NCBI GenBank assembly: GCA_012797605.1 | Contig: JAAZOT010000056.1 | Coordinates: 1 to 53,861 of the forward strand | Length of the DNA: 53,861 nt | Source: Spirochaetales bacterium | GTDB taxonomy: Bacteria; Spirochaetota; JAAYUW01 | Direction: 5' to 3' | Shown here: positions 20,061 to 29,612 of the stretch, in pieces | Numbering within the stretch: the stretch's first letter is position 1 | Layout of the letters: each line of letters opens with the position of its first letter | The notes under the pieces: generated by a model | Databases searched by the model: none | What the model saw: only the letters and a program-made list of their open reading frames with translations | Told to the model about the DNA's origin: nothing | Translations under genes and position numbers: made by a program

Positions 20061-21605
20061 TCAATAATATTCACATTTTAATGTATAACTCTTTGTTTGA
20101 TTAAAAGATTCGTTTGAACCATAAACCAGAATATAAATCTGTTCAATTTGGGATAATAGTTGTTGTTCAATAGCAATTTCTTCAATAGAATCATCTGGAA
20201 GTGAAGATTGTAAAAGATATAGTTCAGAATTTTTGTAATAATAGATTTTCAGATCATAATCACATTCCTCTGGTGGAATCAATATTATTTTTAAGCCATT
20301 ATTTGTTATCACAGGAAAAGTGAAATAATCATAATCATTTTCGCACCATATATAAGATTGGATATTAAAAGGAATTTGAAGTAAAAAAGCCTTTGTTTTT
20401 GAACCATTTGGTTCATAGCTATCACAATTTTCTATCCCACTATGATTATAAGATAAGATGAAGTCAAGATAAAATGGATATTTTTCGCAGAAATATACAT
20501 TTTCAGGGTTATAGCAACTAACATAATTATCATAGGATGGGTACTTTGGAAAATATATGGATATCCCAGTTAATAATTCTGGATAATTTGATATGACTAT
20601 TTTTGAAAGTTCATTTTCAAGCTCAAAAGATTGTAAACTAAAAACACTAAAATCAACAGTTGTTTGAGCAAAATTACTTATTTTATCTCTTTGTTGCCTT
20701 AAAGCCGATATAGATATAGAAGGTAAAATATTCTTAAATTTATCTATAAAAGATAATAAGGCTTTATCTTTATCTATTTTTAAGGCAGAAATAGATATAT
20801 CATTATTATTATTTTCAATGTAATAATTTACATAGGAAGTGCAAATATCATCGATAATTACTTCGATATCTTTTTTGGAAAAAATCGAAGATATAAGTTC
20901 TTTATATGGCATACCATCCGCTGGAATAGGTTTTTGTGAAAATATAATATAATCTACTAGATCTATAAAGTTATAAGCGACTTCCAAAGTTGCCATATTA
21001 CAAGCATCTAGTATTATTAAATCAAGATGAAAATTTTTAACTTTTAAAAGACAAGATCTCAATTGTCTCATATATATAACGGATTCTGATTCTTCATCAC
21101 TGCATATTTCTTTATTTTTAGATCTCCAGCCACCTCCATGATTCCAAATATCGAGATAATAGTGTTTGGAAGGATAATTCTTAACTGCAAACTCGCAGAA
21201 TTTTTGGATAGTTTCTGGATTTCCCATATCTAGATCTTCATCTATATATAAAGTTGTTAATCCAAGTTCATCTGAAGATAATTCCTCTAATTCTCCATCA
21301 GGATTATATACTATTTTATAAAGCCTTGTATCATCCCAATCTTCATATGTTATAGGTCCATCATACATCCTGTCTATCAAAACAAGAGCTACACAATTAT
21401 TCTCGTTTTCACAATATCCACTTATTATTTCGTCAAAATCTTTTATGGCAAAATCATCAAGGTTGTTTGCTCCATCAATATAAAATAAAAAAACCTTATC
21501 ATAGATAATATTTTGAAAAAAGATACATGCATTTAAAAAAGACATAATAATTAATACAAAAATAAATAAAATTAAAGCATAATAATATCTTTTCATAAAT
21601 CCCAC
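20061..21605 (-). CDS. Clostripain (C11)-family peptidase lipoprotein
   Basis: YYLDIWNHGGGW (His) and LDLIILDACNMATLEVAY (Cys); lipobox FLNAC; likely start MKRYYY at 21596. Confidence 0.82.
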   Translation of the reverse strand: MGFMKRYYYALILFIFVLIIMSFLNACIFFQNIIYDKVFLFYIDGANNLDDFAIKDFDEIISGYCENENNCVALVLIDRMYDGPITYEDWDDTRLYKIVYNPDGELEELSSDELGLTTLYIDEDLDMGNPETIQKFCEFAVKNYPSKHYYLDIWNHGGGWRSKNKEICSDEESESVIYMRQLRSCLLKVKNFHLDLIILDACNMATLEVAYNFIDLVDYIIFSQKPIPADGMPYKELISSIFSKKDIEVIIDDICTSYVNYYIENNNNDISISALKIDKDKALLSFIDKFKNILPSISISALRQQRDKISNFAQTTVDFSVFSLQSFELENELSKIVISNYPELLTGISIYFPKYPSYDNYVSCYNPENVYFCEKYPFYLDFILSYNHSGIENCDSYEPNGSKTKAFLLQIPFNIQSYIWCENDYDYFTFPVITNNGLKIILIPPEECDYDLKIYYYKNSELYLLQSSLPDDSIEEIAIEQQLLSQIEQIYILVYGSNESFNQTKSYTLKCEYY

Positions 21606-21714
21606 TTTCGATGTTAATTTTCAATATTAATAGGGATAAAACTTATTTATTTTTACTTTTTTTTTTAATTTAATAAGGTAAATGTAAGACCAAAATTAAA
21701 ATATTATAATTCAA

Positions 21715-23280
21715 CTATATCAATTTCAATATTATTCTATCTTTATCCATTTTATTTTCATATAGTTCATTGAAAGATATTCTATTATCTTTATTTTCTT
21801 TTATCTCTTCTCCTTTTTTTATACTTTTTTCCCTATCTTTTTCTTTATTCTTTTTTCCTTTTCGTATCTTATATCCCCCATAAAATATAAAACTAATTAC
21901 TATAAATAATGGAATAATAAAATACTCTGTCCTATATCTTTCACTTATTTCAAAGCAATAAAAATAGTCTGTCCATGTTGCAACATATATTCTATTACCA
22001 ACAACCCATAAAGGGTTTCTAACTCCAACTCCAGTATATATATCTTCTATTCTACCTACTTTTTTACCAGTTGTAATATCATATATTATTATTGCAGAAA
22101 TTGAATATACTGGTTGAATATACCATTTGTTATTCATAACTACACCCATAGCATAATTATTGTTAAGACTATCATTTGATGGATCTTCATATAAAGAATT
22201 ATCTGTAAACCATATTAACTTTCCATTGGTAATATCAAAGCAACCAACATAATAATTAAAACATGGATATATTAGCTTACCATTAAAGTATGTAAGAGGA
22301 GCTTCAGGTGCTGAACTTCCATATTCTGGTGTCATATCAGATGGACTTTCCCATATCTTTTCATAATCTTTGCTTTCATCATAACATGCAAATCTATAGT
22401 CTCTATGATAGCCACTATCATCGCGCATAAGGTATGAACTTATTATTTTATTATCAATAACAGTTGGACCAAGCCAATTCCAAACATCATTTGATTCTTG
22501 TTCTTCTATTATCTTTATTATACATTCTTCATTTGTATAAGAAGGATCCGCAAGTTTTTCACAGTCAAGAACTATTAATGCAGCATTTTTGGGATAATCA
22601 GAAGTTATATACATCTTTCCATTGTATATGCATTTATATGAGTTCATAACTACTTCAAAATCAAAAACTCTACTATTCAAAAGAACTGGTGTTGTACTTT
22701 CTTTATCAAAGCAAAATATCGTGAGTTGGTGATAAGTATTTCCTGAATAATCATAGCTTAATATTACAAAATTCGTATTACCATCAGTATCTGGTGCTAT
22801 TCCGTCATAAGCACCTCCATCTATTAAAAGATATTTCCCATAATATTGTCCACTTTCTGCATCAACTATATGTAGATAATAGTTATTTCCTGGAATAGAA
22901 AAATAAAATGAAATTATATATAATAAATTTCCAAGTTTTTTTACCTGTCTTATATTATCTTGTGACGGATCTAAAGATGATTCTGTTATATTTGTCTTCC
23001 ATTTTAAGTTTCCATCTAAATCGTATTTTAATACATATGCTTCATCATTTAAGCAATCTTCTGCAGCTAAATAAAAATATGTACCATCAAAATCATTATA
23101 GTTCATTGATGCTATAGATAATCCAACATGTTTTTCCCATATCAGTTGATGATCGATAGATTCTTTGAATTTCAATTCACCATTGTTCCACCATATACAG
23201 CTACTAAAGGATATTAAGATTATTAGAGAAAATAAAAATAATACTATTAAATAATATCTTTTCATAAATCCCACTTCCAA
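21715..23280 (-). CDS. PQQ-like beta-propeller lipoprotein with C-terminal TM, paralogue 1
   Basis: Lipobox SFSSC; propeller blades (YDLDGNLKWKTNI; FDITNGKLIWFTDN; YDITTGKKVGRI); TM near C-terminus; likely start MKRYYL at 23265. Confidence 0.75.
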   Translation of the reverse strand: MEVGFMKRYYLIVLFLFSLIILISFSSCIWWNNGELKFKESIDHQLIWEKHVGLSIASMNYNDFDGTYFYLAAEDCLNDEAYVLKYDLDGNLKWKTNITESSLDPSQDNIRQVKKLGNLLYIISFYFSIPGNNYYLHIVDAESGQYYGKYLLIDGGAYDGIAPDTDGNTNFVILSYDYSGNTYHQLTIFCFDKESTTPVLLNSRVFDFEVVMNSYKCIYNGKMYITSDYPKNAALIVLDCEKLADPSYTNEECIIKIIEEQESNDVWNWLGPTVIDNKIISSYLMRDDSGYHRDYRFACYDESKDYEKIWESPSDMTPEYGSSAPEAPLTYFNGKLIYPCFNYYVGCFDITNGKLIWFTDNSLYEDPSNDSLNNNYAMGVVMNNKWYIQPVYSISAIIIYDITTGKKVGRIEDIYTGVGVRNPLWVVGNRIYVATWTDYFYCFEISERYRTEYFIIPLFIVISFIFYGGYKIRKGKKNKEKDREKSIKKGEEIKENKDNRISFNELYENKMDKDRIILKLI

Positions 23281-23385
23281 TATTAATCTTTCAATATTAA
23301 TAGGGATAAAACTTTATCTTTTTTACTTTTTATTTTAACTTAACAAGGTAAATACAAGATTAAAAACTAAAATATAAAAATTCAA

Positions 23386-24927
23386 CTATACCAATTTCAA
23401 TATTATTTTATCTTTATCCATTTTATTTTCATATAGTTCATTAGATAATATTATATTATCCTTATTTTCTATTATCTCTTCTCCTTTTTTTATGTTTTTT
23501 TCCATCTCTTTACTTTTGTTCTTTTTGCATTTTCCTATCTTATATCCCCCATAAAATATAAAACTAATTACTATAAATAATGGAATAATAAAATACTCTG
23601 TCCTATATCTTTCACTTATTTCAAAGCAATAAAAATAGTCTGTCCATGTTGCAACATATATTCTATTACCAACCACCCATAAAGGGTTTCTAACTCCAGC
23701 TCAAGTTGGTATATTTTCTATTCTTCCAACCTTTTTTCCAGTTGTAATATCATATATAATTATTGCACTGTTCGAATTTACTGGTTGAATATACCATTTG
23801 TTATTCATAACTGCACCCATAGCATCATTATTGTTACCCCTATCATTTGCTGGATCTTCACATAAAGAATTATCTGTAAACCATAGCAATTTCCCATTGT
23901 TAACATCAAAGCATCCAACATAATAATTAAAACATGGATATATTACCTTACCATTAAAATAGGTTAGAGGAGCTTTAGGTGGTGAATTTCCTACTATAGG
24001 TATCATATTTGAAGGACTTTCCCATATCTTTTCATAATCTTTGCTTTCATCATAACATGCGAATCTATAATCATTGTCTGCTACAGAATATGAACTGATT
24101 ATTTTATTATCAATAACAGTTGGACCAAGCCAATTCCAAACATCATTTGATTCTTGTTCTTCTATTATCTTTATTATACATTCTTCATTTGTATAAGAAG
24201 GATTCGCAAGTTTTTCACAGTCAAGAACTATTAATGCAGCATTTTTGGGATAATCAGAAGTTATATACATCTTTCCATCATATATACATTTATATGAGTT
24301 CATAACTACTTCAAAATCAAAAACTCTACTATTCAAAAGAACTGGTGTTGTACTTTCTTTATCAAAGCAAAATATCGTGAGTTTGCGATAAGTATTTCCA
24401 GAATAATCGCAGCTTAATATTACAAAATTCGTATTACCATCAGTATCTGGTGCTATTCCGTCATAAGCACTTCCTTCTGTTAAAAGATATTTCCCATAAT
24501 ATTGTCCGCTTTCTGCATCAACTATATGTAGATAATAGCTATTTCCTGGAATAGAAAAATTAAATGAAATTATATATAATAAATTTCCAAGTTTTTTTAC
24601 CTGTACTATAGTATCTTGTGATGGATCTGAAGATAATTGAGTTATATTTATCTTCCATTTTAAGTTTCCATCTAAATCGTATTTTAATACATATGCTTCA
24701 TCATTTAAGCAATCTTTTGCAGCTAAATAAAAATATTGTCCATCAAAATCATTATAGTTCATTGATGCTATAGATAATCCAACATATTTTTCCCATATCA
24801 GTTGATGATCGATAGATTCTTTGAACTTCCAATCATTTTCGTTATTGTTCCACCATATACAACTACTAAAGGATATTATAAATATTAGAGAAAATAAAAA
24901 TAATACTATTAAATAATATCTTTTCAT
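23386..24927 (-). pseudogene. PQQ-like beta-propeller lipoprotein paralogue 2, interrupted by in-frame TGA (23701..23703)
   Basis: ORFs 23701..24927 and 23386..23676 are in the same frame; junction IENIPT*AGVRNPLWVVGN aligns to IEDIYTGVGVRNPLWVVGN in paralogue 1. Confidence 0.85.
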
Positions 24928-25023
24928 AAATTATCCTTTTAAGAATATTAGTAGGGGGATAACCCCCCACTTTTAAATTTTTAACTAACAAATATTAAAA
25001 ACAAAAAAATAAAAAATTTAATT

Positions 25024-26586
25024 TTATTGGCTGTTGCCATGTTGATTGTTGTCACTAATAAAATTATATGCATCTTTTAATCTTGATTTTAATTGCTCTT
25101 CTGCTTCTTCTTGTTGTGATGGAATAAGAATATCTTTTCCCGAATCTGGAACAATATGGTTAATATAAGTCATATAGAAGTTTTGGTCTAATTCATATTT
25201 TCTATATCCAACAATTTCCTGACTAGATAAAGGTATTAAAAGATCATGGGAACTGTTATAGTCAGATTTGTTTATAGATCTGTCTATATGATCTTCTGGA
25301 TTATACGAATTTCCTCCATTTGTCACCCAATAGGTAAAATCTGAAGAAAATTTACTCCATAAATCTTTAGCTTTTTTATTTTGTATGCTTTTTATATAAA
25401 AATATGCTCCTAAAAAAAACTGATGTTTTCTCCATAACTTAGTAGCAGAATCAATTGCCGTCACTGCTAAAACATTATGTATTGAACATATCTGATTGAT
25501 AATTATATTCGCTTTATCTACATTCATTATATCACCATTTTTTCCAATCAATGAAGCTCTTTTAATTGTATAGCTTCCACCAGTTTCTTTTTTAATATTT
25601 TCTGGATTATTTAAATCATTTAAGAATGCTGAACCTGGTCTAAATTCTGAGGTTATTTCTCTAACATTTGCTGGATTAGCTCCTCTATATGAAGGTGAAG
25701 ATTGAAGTTCAAGTGCACCTGCTAGAATTTGTCCAAACCATTCGGCTCCCTCAACTTGTGGTAATATATTATCACATAGAAATTTTAAACCTTGCCCACT
25801 TAAAAGAGCAACTCCTTTTTCTTCATCAGATTTAGAAAAAGCATTAAAATTATTTTCAAGTTCCTCAAAATCAATTTTATCTTTTAGTGATTCCTTTGCA
25901 TATTCATATAATTTTACATTTATATTCTCAAAATCATTTTGCTCTTCGGTTGATAATAAAATAGAAATCATTGGTTGAATAGTTAACAATATCAAATCCA
26001 AAAAAGTACTATTTGTAAAATAAGCATCAACACTTGCAATTAAATTCCATCCAACTCTATTACAAACAGCTTTTGCATTTTGTTTTTGTGCAATATATCC
26101 CCCCGTATTTGGTGAATCAAGAGTAATAAAGCCCTTGAATTTGCCACTTGCTATTAAATCTGGATATCTTTCTGCTATATATTGTGCCATACTTCTGACT
26201 CTAAGGCCACCCTGTGAAAAACCAAGTAAAATAAATGGATTATTAATTTTTGGATATAATTCGTCAATCATTTTTTTTGATTTTTCTTTTATCAGCATAT
26301 TACCACTATAATTAGTAAAATCACTTGCCCAATAAGAATCATCTATATTATAAGAATAGAGATCACTCGCAGCACCATCAATGTTATAAACAGTAATACT
26401 ATTGGCTTTCAATAAATCAGAAATATACTGTTTCCAATTAACTAAAATTACATTTGTACCTTCTCCTAAAATTGGAGTTAATACAAATATTAAAAGAATA
26501 AGAATTGTAAAAGATGTTCTTACTATATTTTTTATTTTATTCTTTATGTTTTTCATGATCTTACCTCTTTTATAATGAATATTCAA
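25024..26586 (-). CDS. Exported alpha/beta-hydrolase (lipase/palmitoyl thioesterase-like)
   Basis: N-terminal hydrophobic leader; ILLGFSQGGLRVRSMAQYIAERYPDL nucleophile elbow; FITLDSPNTGG. Confidence 0.75.
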   Translation of the reverse strand: MNIHYKRGKIMKNIKNKIKNIVRTSFTILILLIFVLTPILGEGTNVILVNWKQYISDLLKANSITVYNIDGAASDLYSYNIDDSYWASDFTNYSGNMLIKEKSKKMIDELYPKINNPFILLGFSQGGLRVRSMAQYIAERYPDLIASGKFKGFITLDSPNTGGYIAQKQNAKAVCNRVGWNLIASVDAYFTNSTFLDLILLTIQPMISILLSTEEQNDFENINVKLYEYAKESLKDKIDFEELENNFNAFSKSDEEKGVALLSGQGLKFLCDNILPQVEGAEWFGQILAGALELQSSPSYRGANPANVREITSEFRPGSAFLNDLNNPENIKKETGGSYTIKRASLIGKNGDIMNVDKANIIINQICSIHNVLAVTAIDSATKLWRKHQFFLGAYFYIKSIQNKKAKDLWSKFSSDFTYWVTNGGNSYNPEDHIDRSINKSDYNSSHDLLIPLSSQEIVGYRKYELDQNFYMTYINHIVPDSGKDILIPSQQEEAEEQLKSRLKDAYNFISDNNQHGNSQ

Positions 26587-27529
26587 AAGTCATAACTGTA
26601 ATATACTGGTCTGAAATATCTGGAAGTATACTTAACTGTTTACTTTCTATTTTGCTAAGATTTATATGACCATTTTCAACATTATAATAGTAATTCATGT
26701 CTGTAAGAATTTTACTATATGAATCAAGTATCTTCATTGAAGTTATCCTGTTTAATTTACTATCTACAACAATGGAAACGGAAGACTTTTCTATTGTCTT
26801 TGAAAACTGATAAAGATTATCTGAGATCTTTATTGGCATACCAAAAACAGTTATAAATTGATCTACTATATTTTCATAGCTCAAATTTTTATTATTTAAA
26901 CTTTTATCAAGATTCTGCATAATCCCTTGTATTAAAAGTTTCTTTTCACTTTTATTATTAAATATCTTCTTTGAATTTTCAACCTGATAAATATTACCAT
27001 TTTCTATTATATAATTTGTTGTTCCATTTTCATCAGTTAATGTTATATTTGTAATTTCATCTACCTTTTCTATTTCAATAATTGTCTCTTGTTCACTTGT
27101 TCCTTCTTTTGTAGAAACCTGTGTGTGAGTTTTTATTTTTGTCTTATAGTTTCCATCATAAACAAGTTCTGCATATTGGTCTCCTACCATAAGCTTTTCA
27201 GAATATGTAATCTGCTGGTTACTAGTCGAATCTATTGCTGTAACTGAAATATCATAGGTCCTTTTAATCTCTGGTATCTGCCAGCATATCTTATTTGAAT
27301 TATCTGGAAGAGAAATACCATCAATACTCCATTGATAACTCACATCTTTTGTCTTATTTGCTTTAGCAAATATCGTTATCTTTTGTCCAACTGATATTGG
27401 TTGATCTTTTGGATTTTCAATACCAAAAGAGATAATTTTTAACTGACGCAAATTTTCTGTCTCTGTAAATGTACAGGCAAAAATTAAAAGGTATAAAACA
27501 ATAAGTAGGATAAGAACACTTCTTTTCAT
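26570..27529 (-). CDS. Lipoprotein with Ig/PKD-like N-terminal domain
   Basis: Lipobox LIFAC; ISVGQKITIFAKANKTKDVSYQWSIDGISL Ig-like stretch; strong SD AGGAGG. Confidence 0.7.
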   Translation of the reverse strand: MKRSVLILLIVLYLLIFACTFTETENLRQLKIISFGIENPKDQPISVGQKITIFAKANKTKDVSYQWSIDGISLPDNSNKICWQIPEIKRTYDISVTAIDSTSNQQITYSEKLMVGDQYAELVYDGNYKTKIKTHTQVSTKEGTSEQETIIEIEKVDEITNITLTDENGTTNYIIENGNIYQVENSKKIFNNKSEKKLLIQGIMQNLDKSLNNKNLSYENIVDQFITVFGMPIKISDNLYQFSKTIEKSSVSIVVDSKLNRITSMKILDSYSKILTDMNYYYNVENGHINLSKIESKQLSILPDISDQYITVMTFEYSL

Positions 27530-27573
27530 ATCTTCCTCCTATAAAATTTAATTATGTTTAAAGATAACTAATA

Positions 27574-27601
27574 ATTATATTATTTTTTTTTTTTTTGTCA
27601 A
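27574..27601 (-). promoter_or_regulatory. Consensus sigma70-type promoter with poly(A) spacer upstream of lipoprotein/lipase genes
   Basis: Minus strand TTGACA (27601..27596), spacer AAAAAAAAAAAAATAA (16 nt), TATAAT (27579..27574); about 38-nt leader then AGGAGG-N5-ATG. Confidence 0.8.
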
Positions 27602-27841
27602 GTTATTTGTTTTAAATTTTGGATAAATTTAATGATTTTAATATTTGTCAAATATTATGTTTAACTTACTACTAAATATATTTAAAGTAATTCAAAAAAA
27701 GGAAAAATTTTCACTGATTAAGAGATATTTAGATATTGCATATGTGGATATTACTTATGAAATAAAGAAAACAAAGAAATTGCAATTAATATGAATTATA
27801 AATTTGAAATAATATAAATTAAAAAAAATTAAATATAAAGT

Positions 27842-29428
27842 TTAAATATAAAAATCAGTCAAAAAGATTTCAGGATACATTGCAAGTATCTTATAGTTGT
27901 TTCTTTTTATATAATTTTCAATATTTAGTAGATTTACGATGCTTCTTTCAAATGATAAATCTTCCTTTGGAGAAATAAGTTTACTTATAAAAGAAACTTT
28001 TCTTTTTGGATAAAATTCGACAGAAAGATTTTTAGTCTTATGCTTTTCTTTTAAGTAATCTAAAGCACTATGCAAATCCCCTATCTCATCAGCAAGACCT
28101 ATTTTTATAGCATCTATTCCAGCCCAAATTCTACCCTGAGCAACTTCATCTATTTGCTCAACCGTTTTATTTCTGTTTTTAGCGACATTTGATAAAAAAC
28201 CATTGTAAATATTCTCAATCAAGGAATCCAGTAACTTTAGTTCTTCCTCTGTTTTTTTTCTTGTCGTTGTTTCTATGTCAGCATATTCGTGAGTTTTAAG
28301 GGTGGAATGTGTAATACCAAATCTTTCATAGAAGTCCTTCATGTTGAAAAAAACTGAGATTACACCGATGGAGCCAGTGATAGTTGTGTTTTGCGTAAAT
28401 ATCTTTTCTGCAGGAAAAGAGATGTAATAGCCACCAGAACCAGCGACTCCAGATTGAACCACAATAAGATCTTTTTCTTTTTTGAGCTCTAATAAGGCGT
28501 TTGCAATTGCATCAGATGCAGTTGCAGAACCACCCGGGGAATTCACCTTGAAAATCAGGCTTTTTATTCTCTTATTTTTCCTGATCTTTTCAATCTGCTT
28601 TATCATATATCTATCACCAATCTCTTCTCCCAAAGGGCTATTCGCATCATTTTCTCCATCCTTTATTCCTCCATCAAAATAAAGGACTGCCACTTTCCTA
28701 CCTTTACCAAATCTTGATTTTAATTTTTTAAAAGTATACTTATGAATCTTTTCTTCTTTTTCTTTTTTATTTATATACTGTTGAAGATGAGAAATTTCAT
28801 CTATAATTCCAAGCTTTTTAGCCTCTTGAGCCCAGATAATCTTTCCTTCGATATTTTCATTAAAAAATTCTTGTGAAAAATTAAAGGAAGAACAGATTGT
28901 TTTCTTTGCAGTCTCATCAAAGACCTCTAAAATTCTGCTATGAGCAGTCTTTTGAGCTTCATCTATCTTATCCAATCTAAAAATATCTGCCGCACCTTTG
29001 AACTTTCCTCTTCTTATAACATTTGCTTCGATATTAAGTTTTTCTAAAAGATTTTTTAAATAACTAAACTGCCTTTTGAATCCTAAAAAAGCCAATCTCC
29101 CGCATTCTGGCATAATTCTTTTGCTACATGCACCAGAAAGATAAAGAGCTTTTTCATTATAATCACTGGAAAAAAAAATGGTTTTCTTGCCATGAACTGT
29201 CATTCGTTTTAATAGATTATAAATCTGTTCGAGCTGCCCCATCATGCATGAGAATGTTGTATCATATTCTATAAAAACATATTTTATCGACTTATTTTTT
29301 ATAATATTTTCACAAAGAATTGTTAAGTTTGCTATGGTGAACTTCTTAGAATTTATTAAAGGAAATTGTGAGAATATAGTATCTGTATCATAACACTTTC
29401 CTTGTAAAATAATTTTTGTATAAAACAT
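27842..29428 (-). CDS. sppA: Signal peptide peptidase SppA (67K-type, two-domain)
   Basis: RGKFKGAADIFRLD (Lys region) and VVQSGVAGSGGYYISFPAEKI (Ser), FKVNSPGGSATASDAI. Confidence 0.9.
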   Translation of the reverse strand: MFYTKIILQGKCYDTDTIFSQFPLINSKKFTIANLTILCENIIKNKSIKYVFIEYDTTFSCMMGQLEQIYNLLKRMTVHGKKTIFFSSDYNEKALYLSGACSKRIMPECGRLAFLGFKRQFSYLKNLLEKLNIEANVIRRGKFKGAADIFRLDKIDEAQKTAHSRILEVFDETAKKTICSSFNFSQEFFNENIEGKIIWAQEAKKLGIIDEISHLQQYINKKEKEEKIHKYTFKKLKSRFGKGRKVAVLYFDGGIKDGENDANSPLGEEIGDRYMIKQIEKIRKNKRIKSLIFKVNSPGGSATASDAIANALLELKKEKDLIVVQSGVAGSGGYYISFPAEKIFTQNTTITGSIGVISVFFNMKDFYERFGITHSTLKTHEYADIETTTRKKTEEELKLLDSLIENIYNGFLSNVAKNRNKTVEQIDEVAQGRIWAGIDAIKIGLADEIGDLHSALDYLKEKHKTKNLSVEFYPKRKVSFISKLISPKEDLSFERSIVNLLNIENYIKRNNYKILAMYPEIFLTDFYI

Positions 29429-29462
29429 TTTAATTCCCTCTATAGAAAATTTGACTGTTTAA

Positions 29463-29490
29463 ATAATATAAGCAACGAACCATTTGTCAA
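29463..29490 (-). promoter_or_regulatory. Promoter upstream of sppA
   Basis: TTGACA (29490..29485), 16-nt spacer, TATTAT (29468..29463). Confidence 0.6.
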
Positions 29491-29612
29491 ATTAATTTTA
29501 AGTATAATTAAAAATTAAAACTTAAATTTAGGGGTGATTTTCAATTTAAATTATATCGAAATATAGAAATCATCAATGCGATTTGAGAAAAAAGAGGTAT
29601 GCCATCTTCAAA

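Noticed and set aside
19377-23703. Stop-codon reassignment (TAG or TGA read as sense)
   Set aside because: TAG and TGA terminate several intact genes (e.g. TAG at 1255..1257 and TGA at the buk end), so isolated mutations or errors are more likely.
22464-24305. Near-identical + strand 61-aa ORFs at 22464..22649 and 24120..24305
   Set aside because: They lie antisense inside the two duplicated propeller genes; their similarity simply reflects the duplication.
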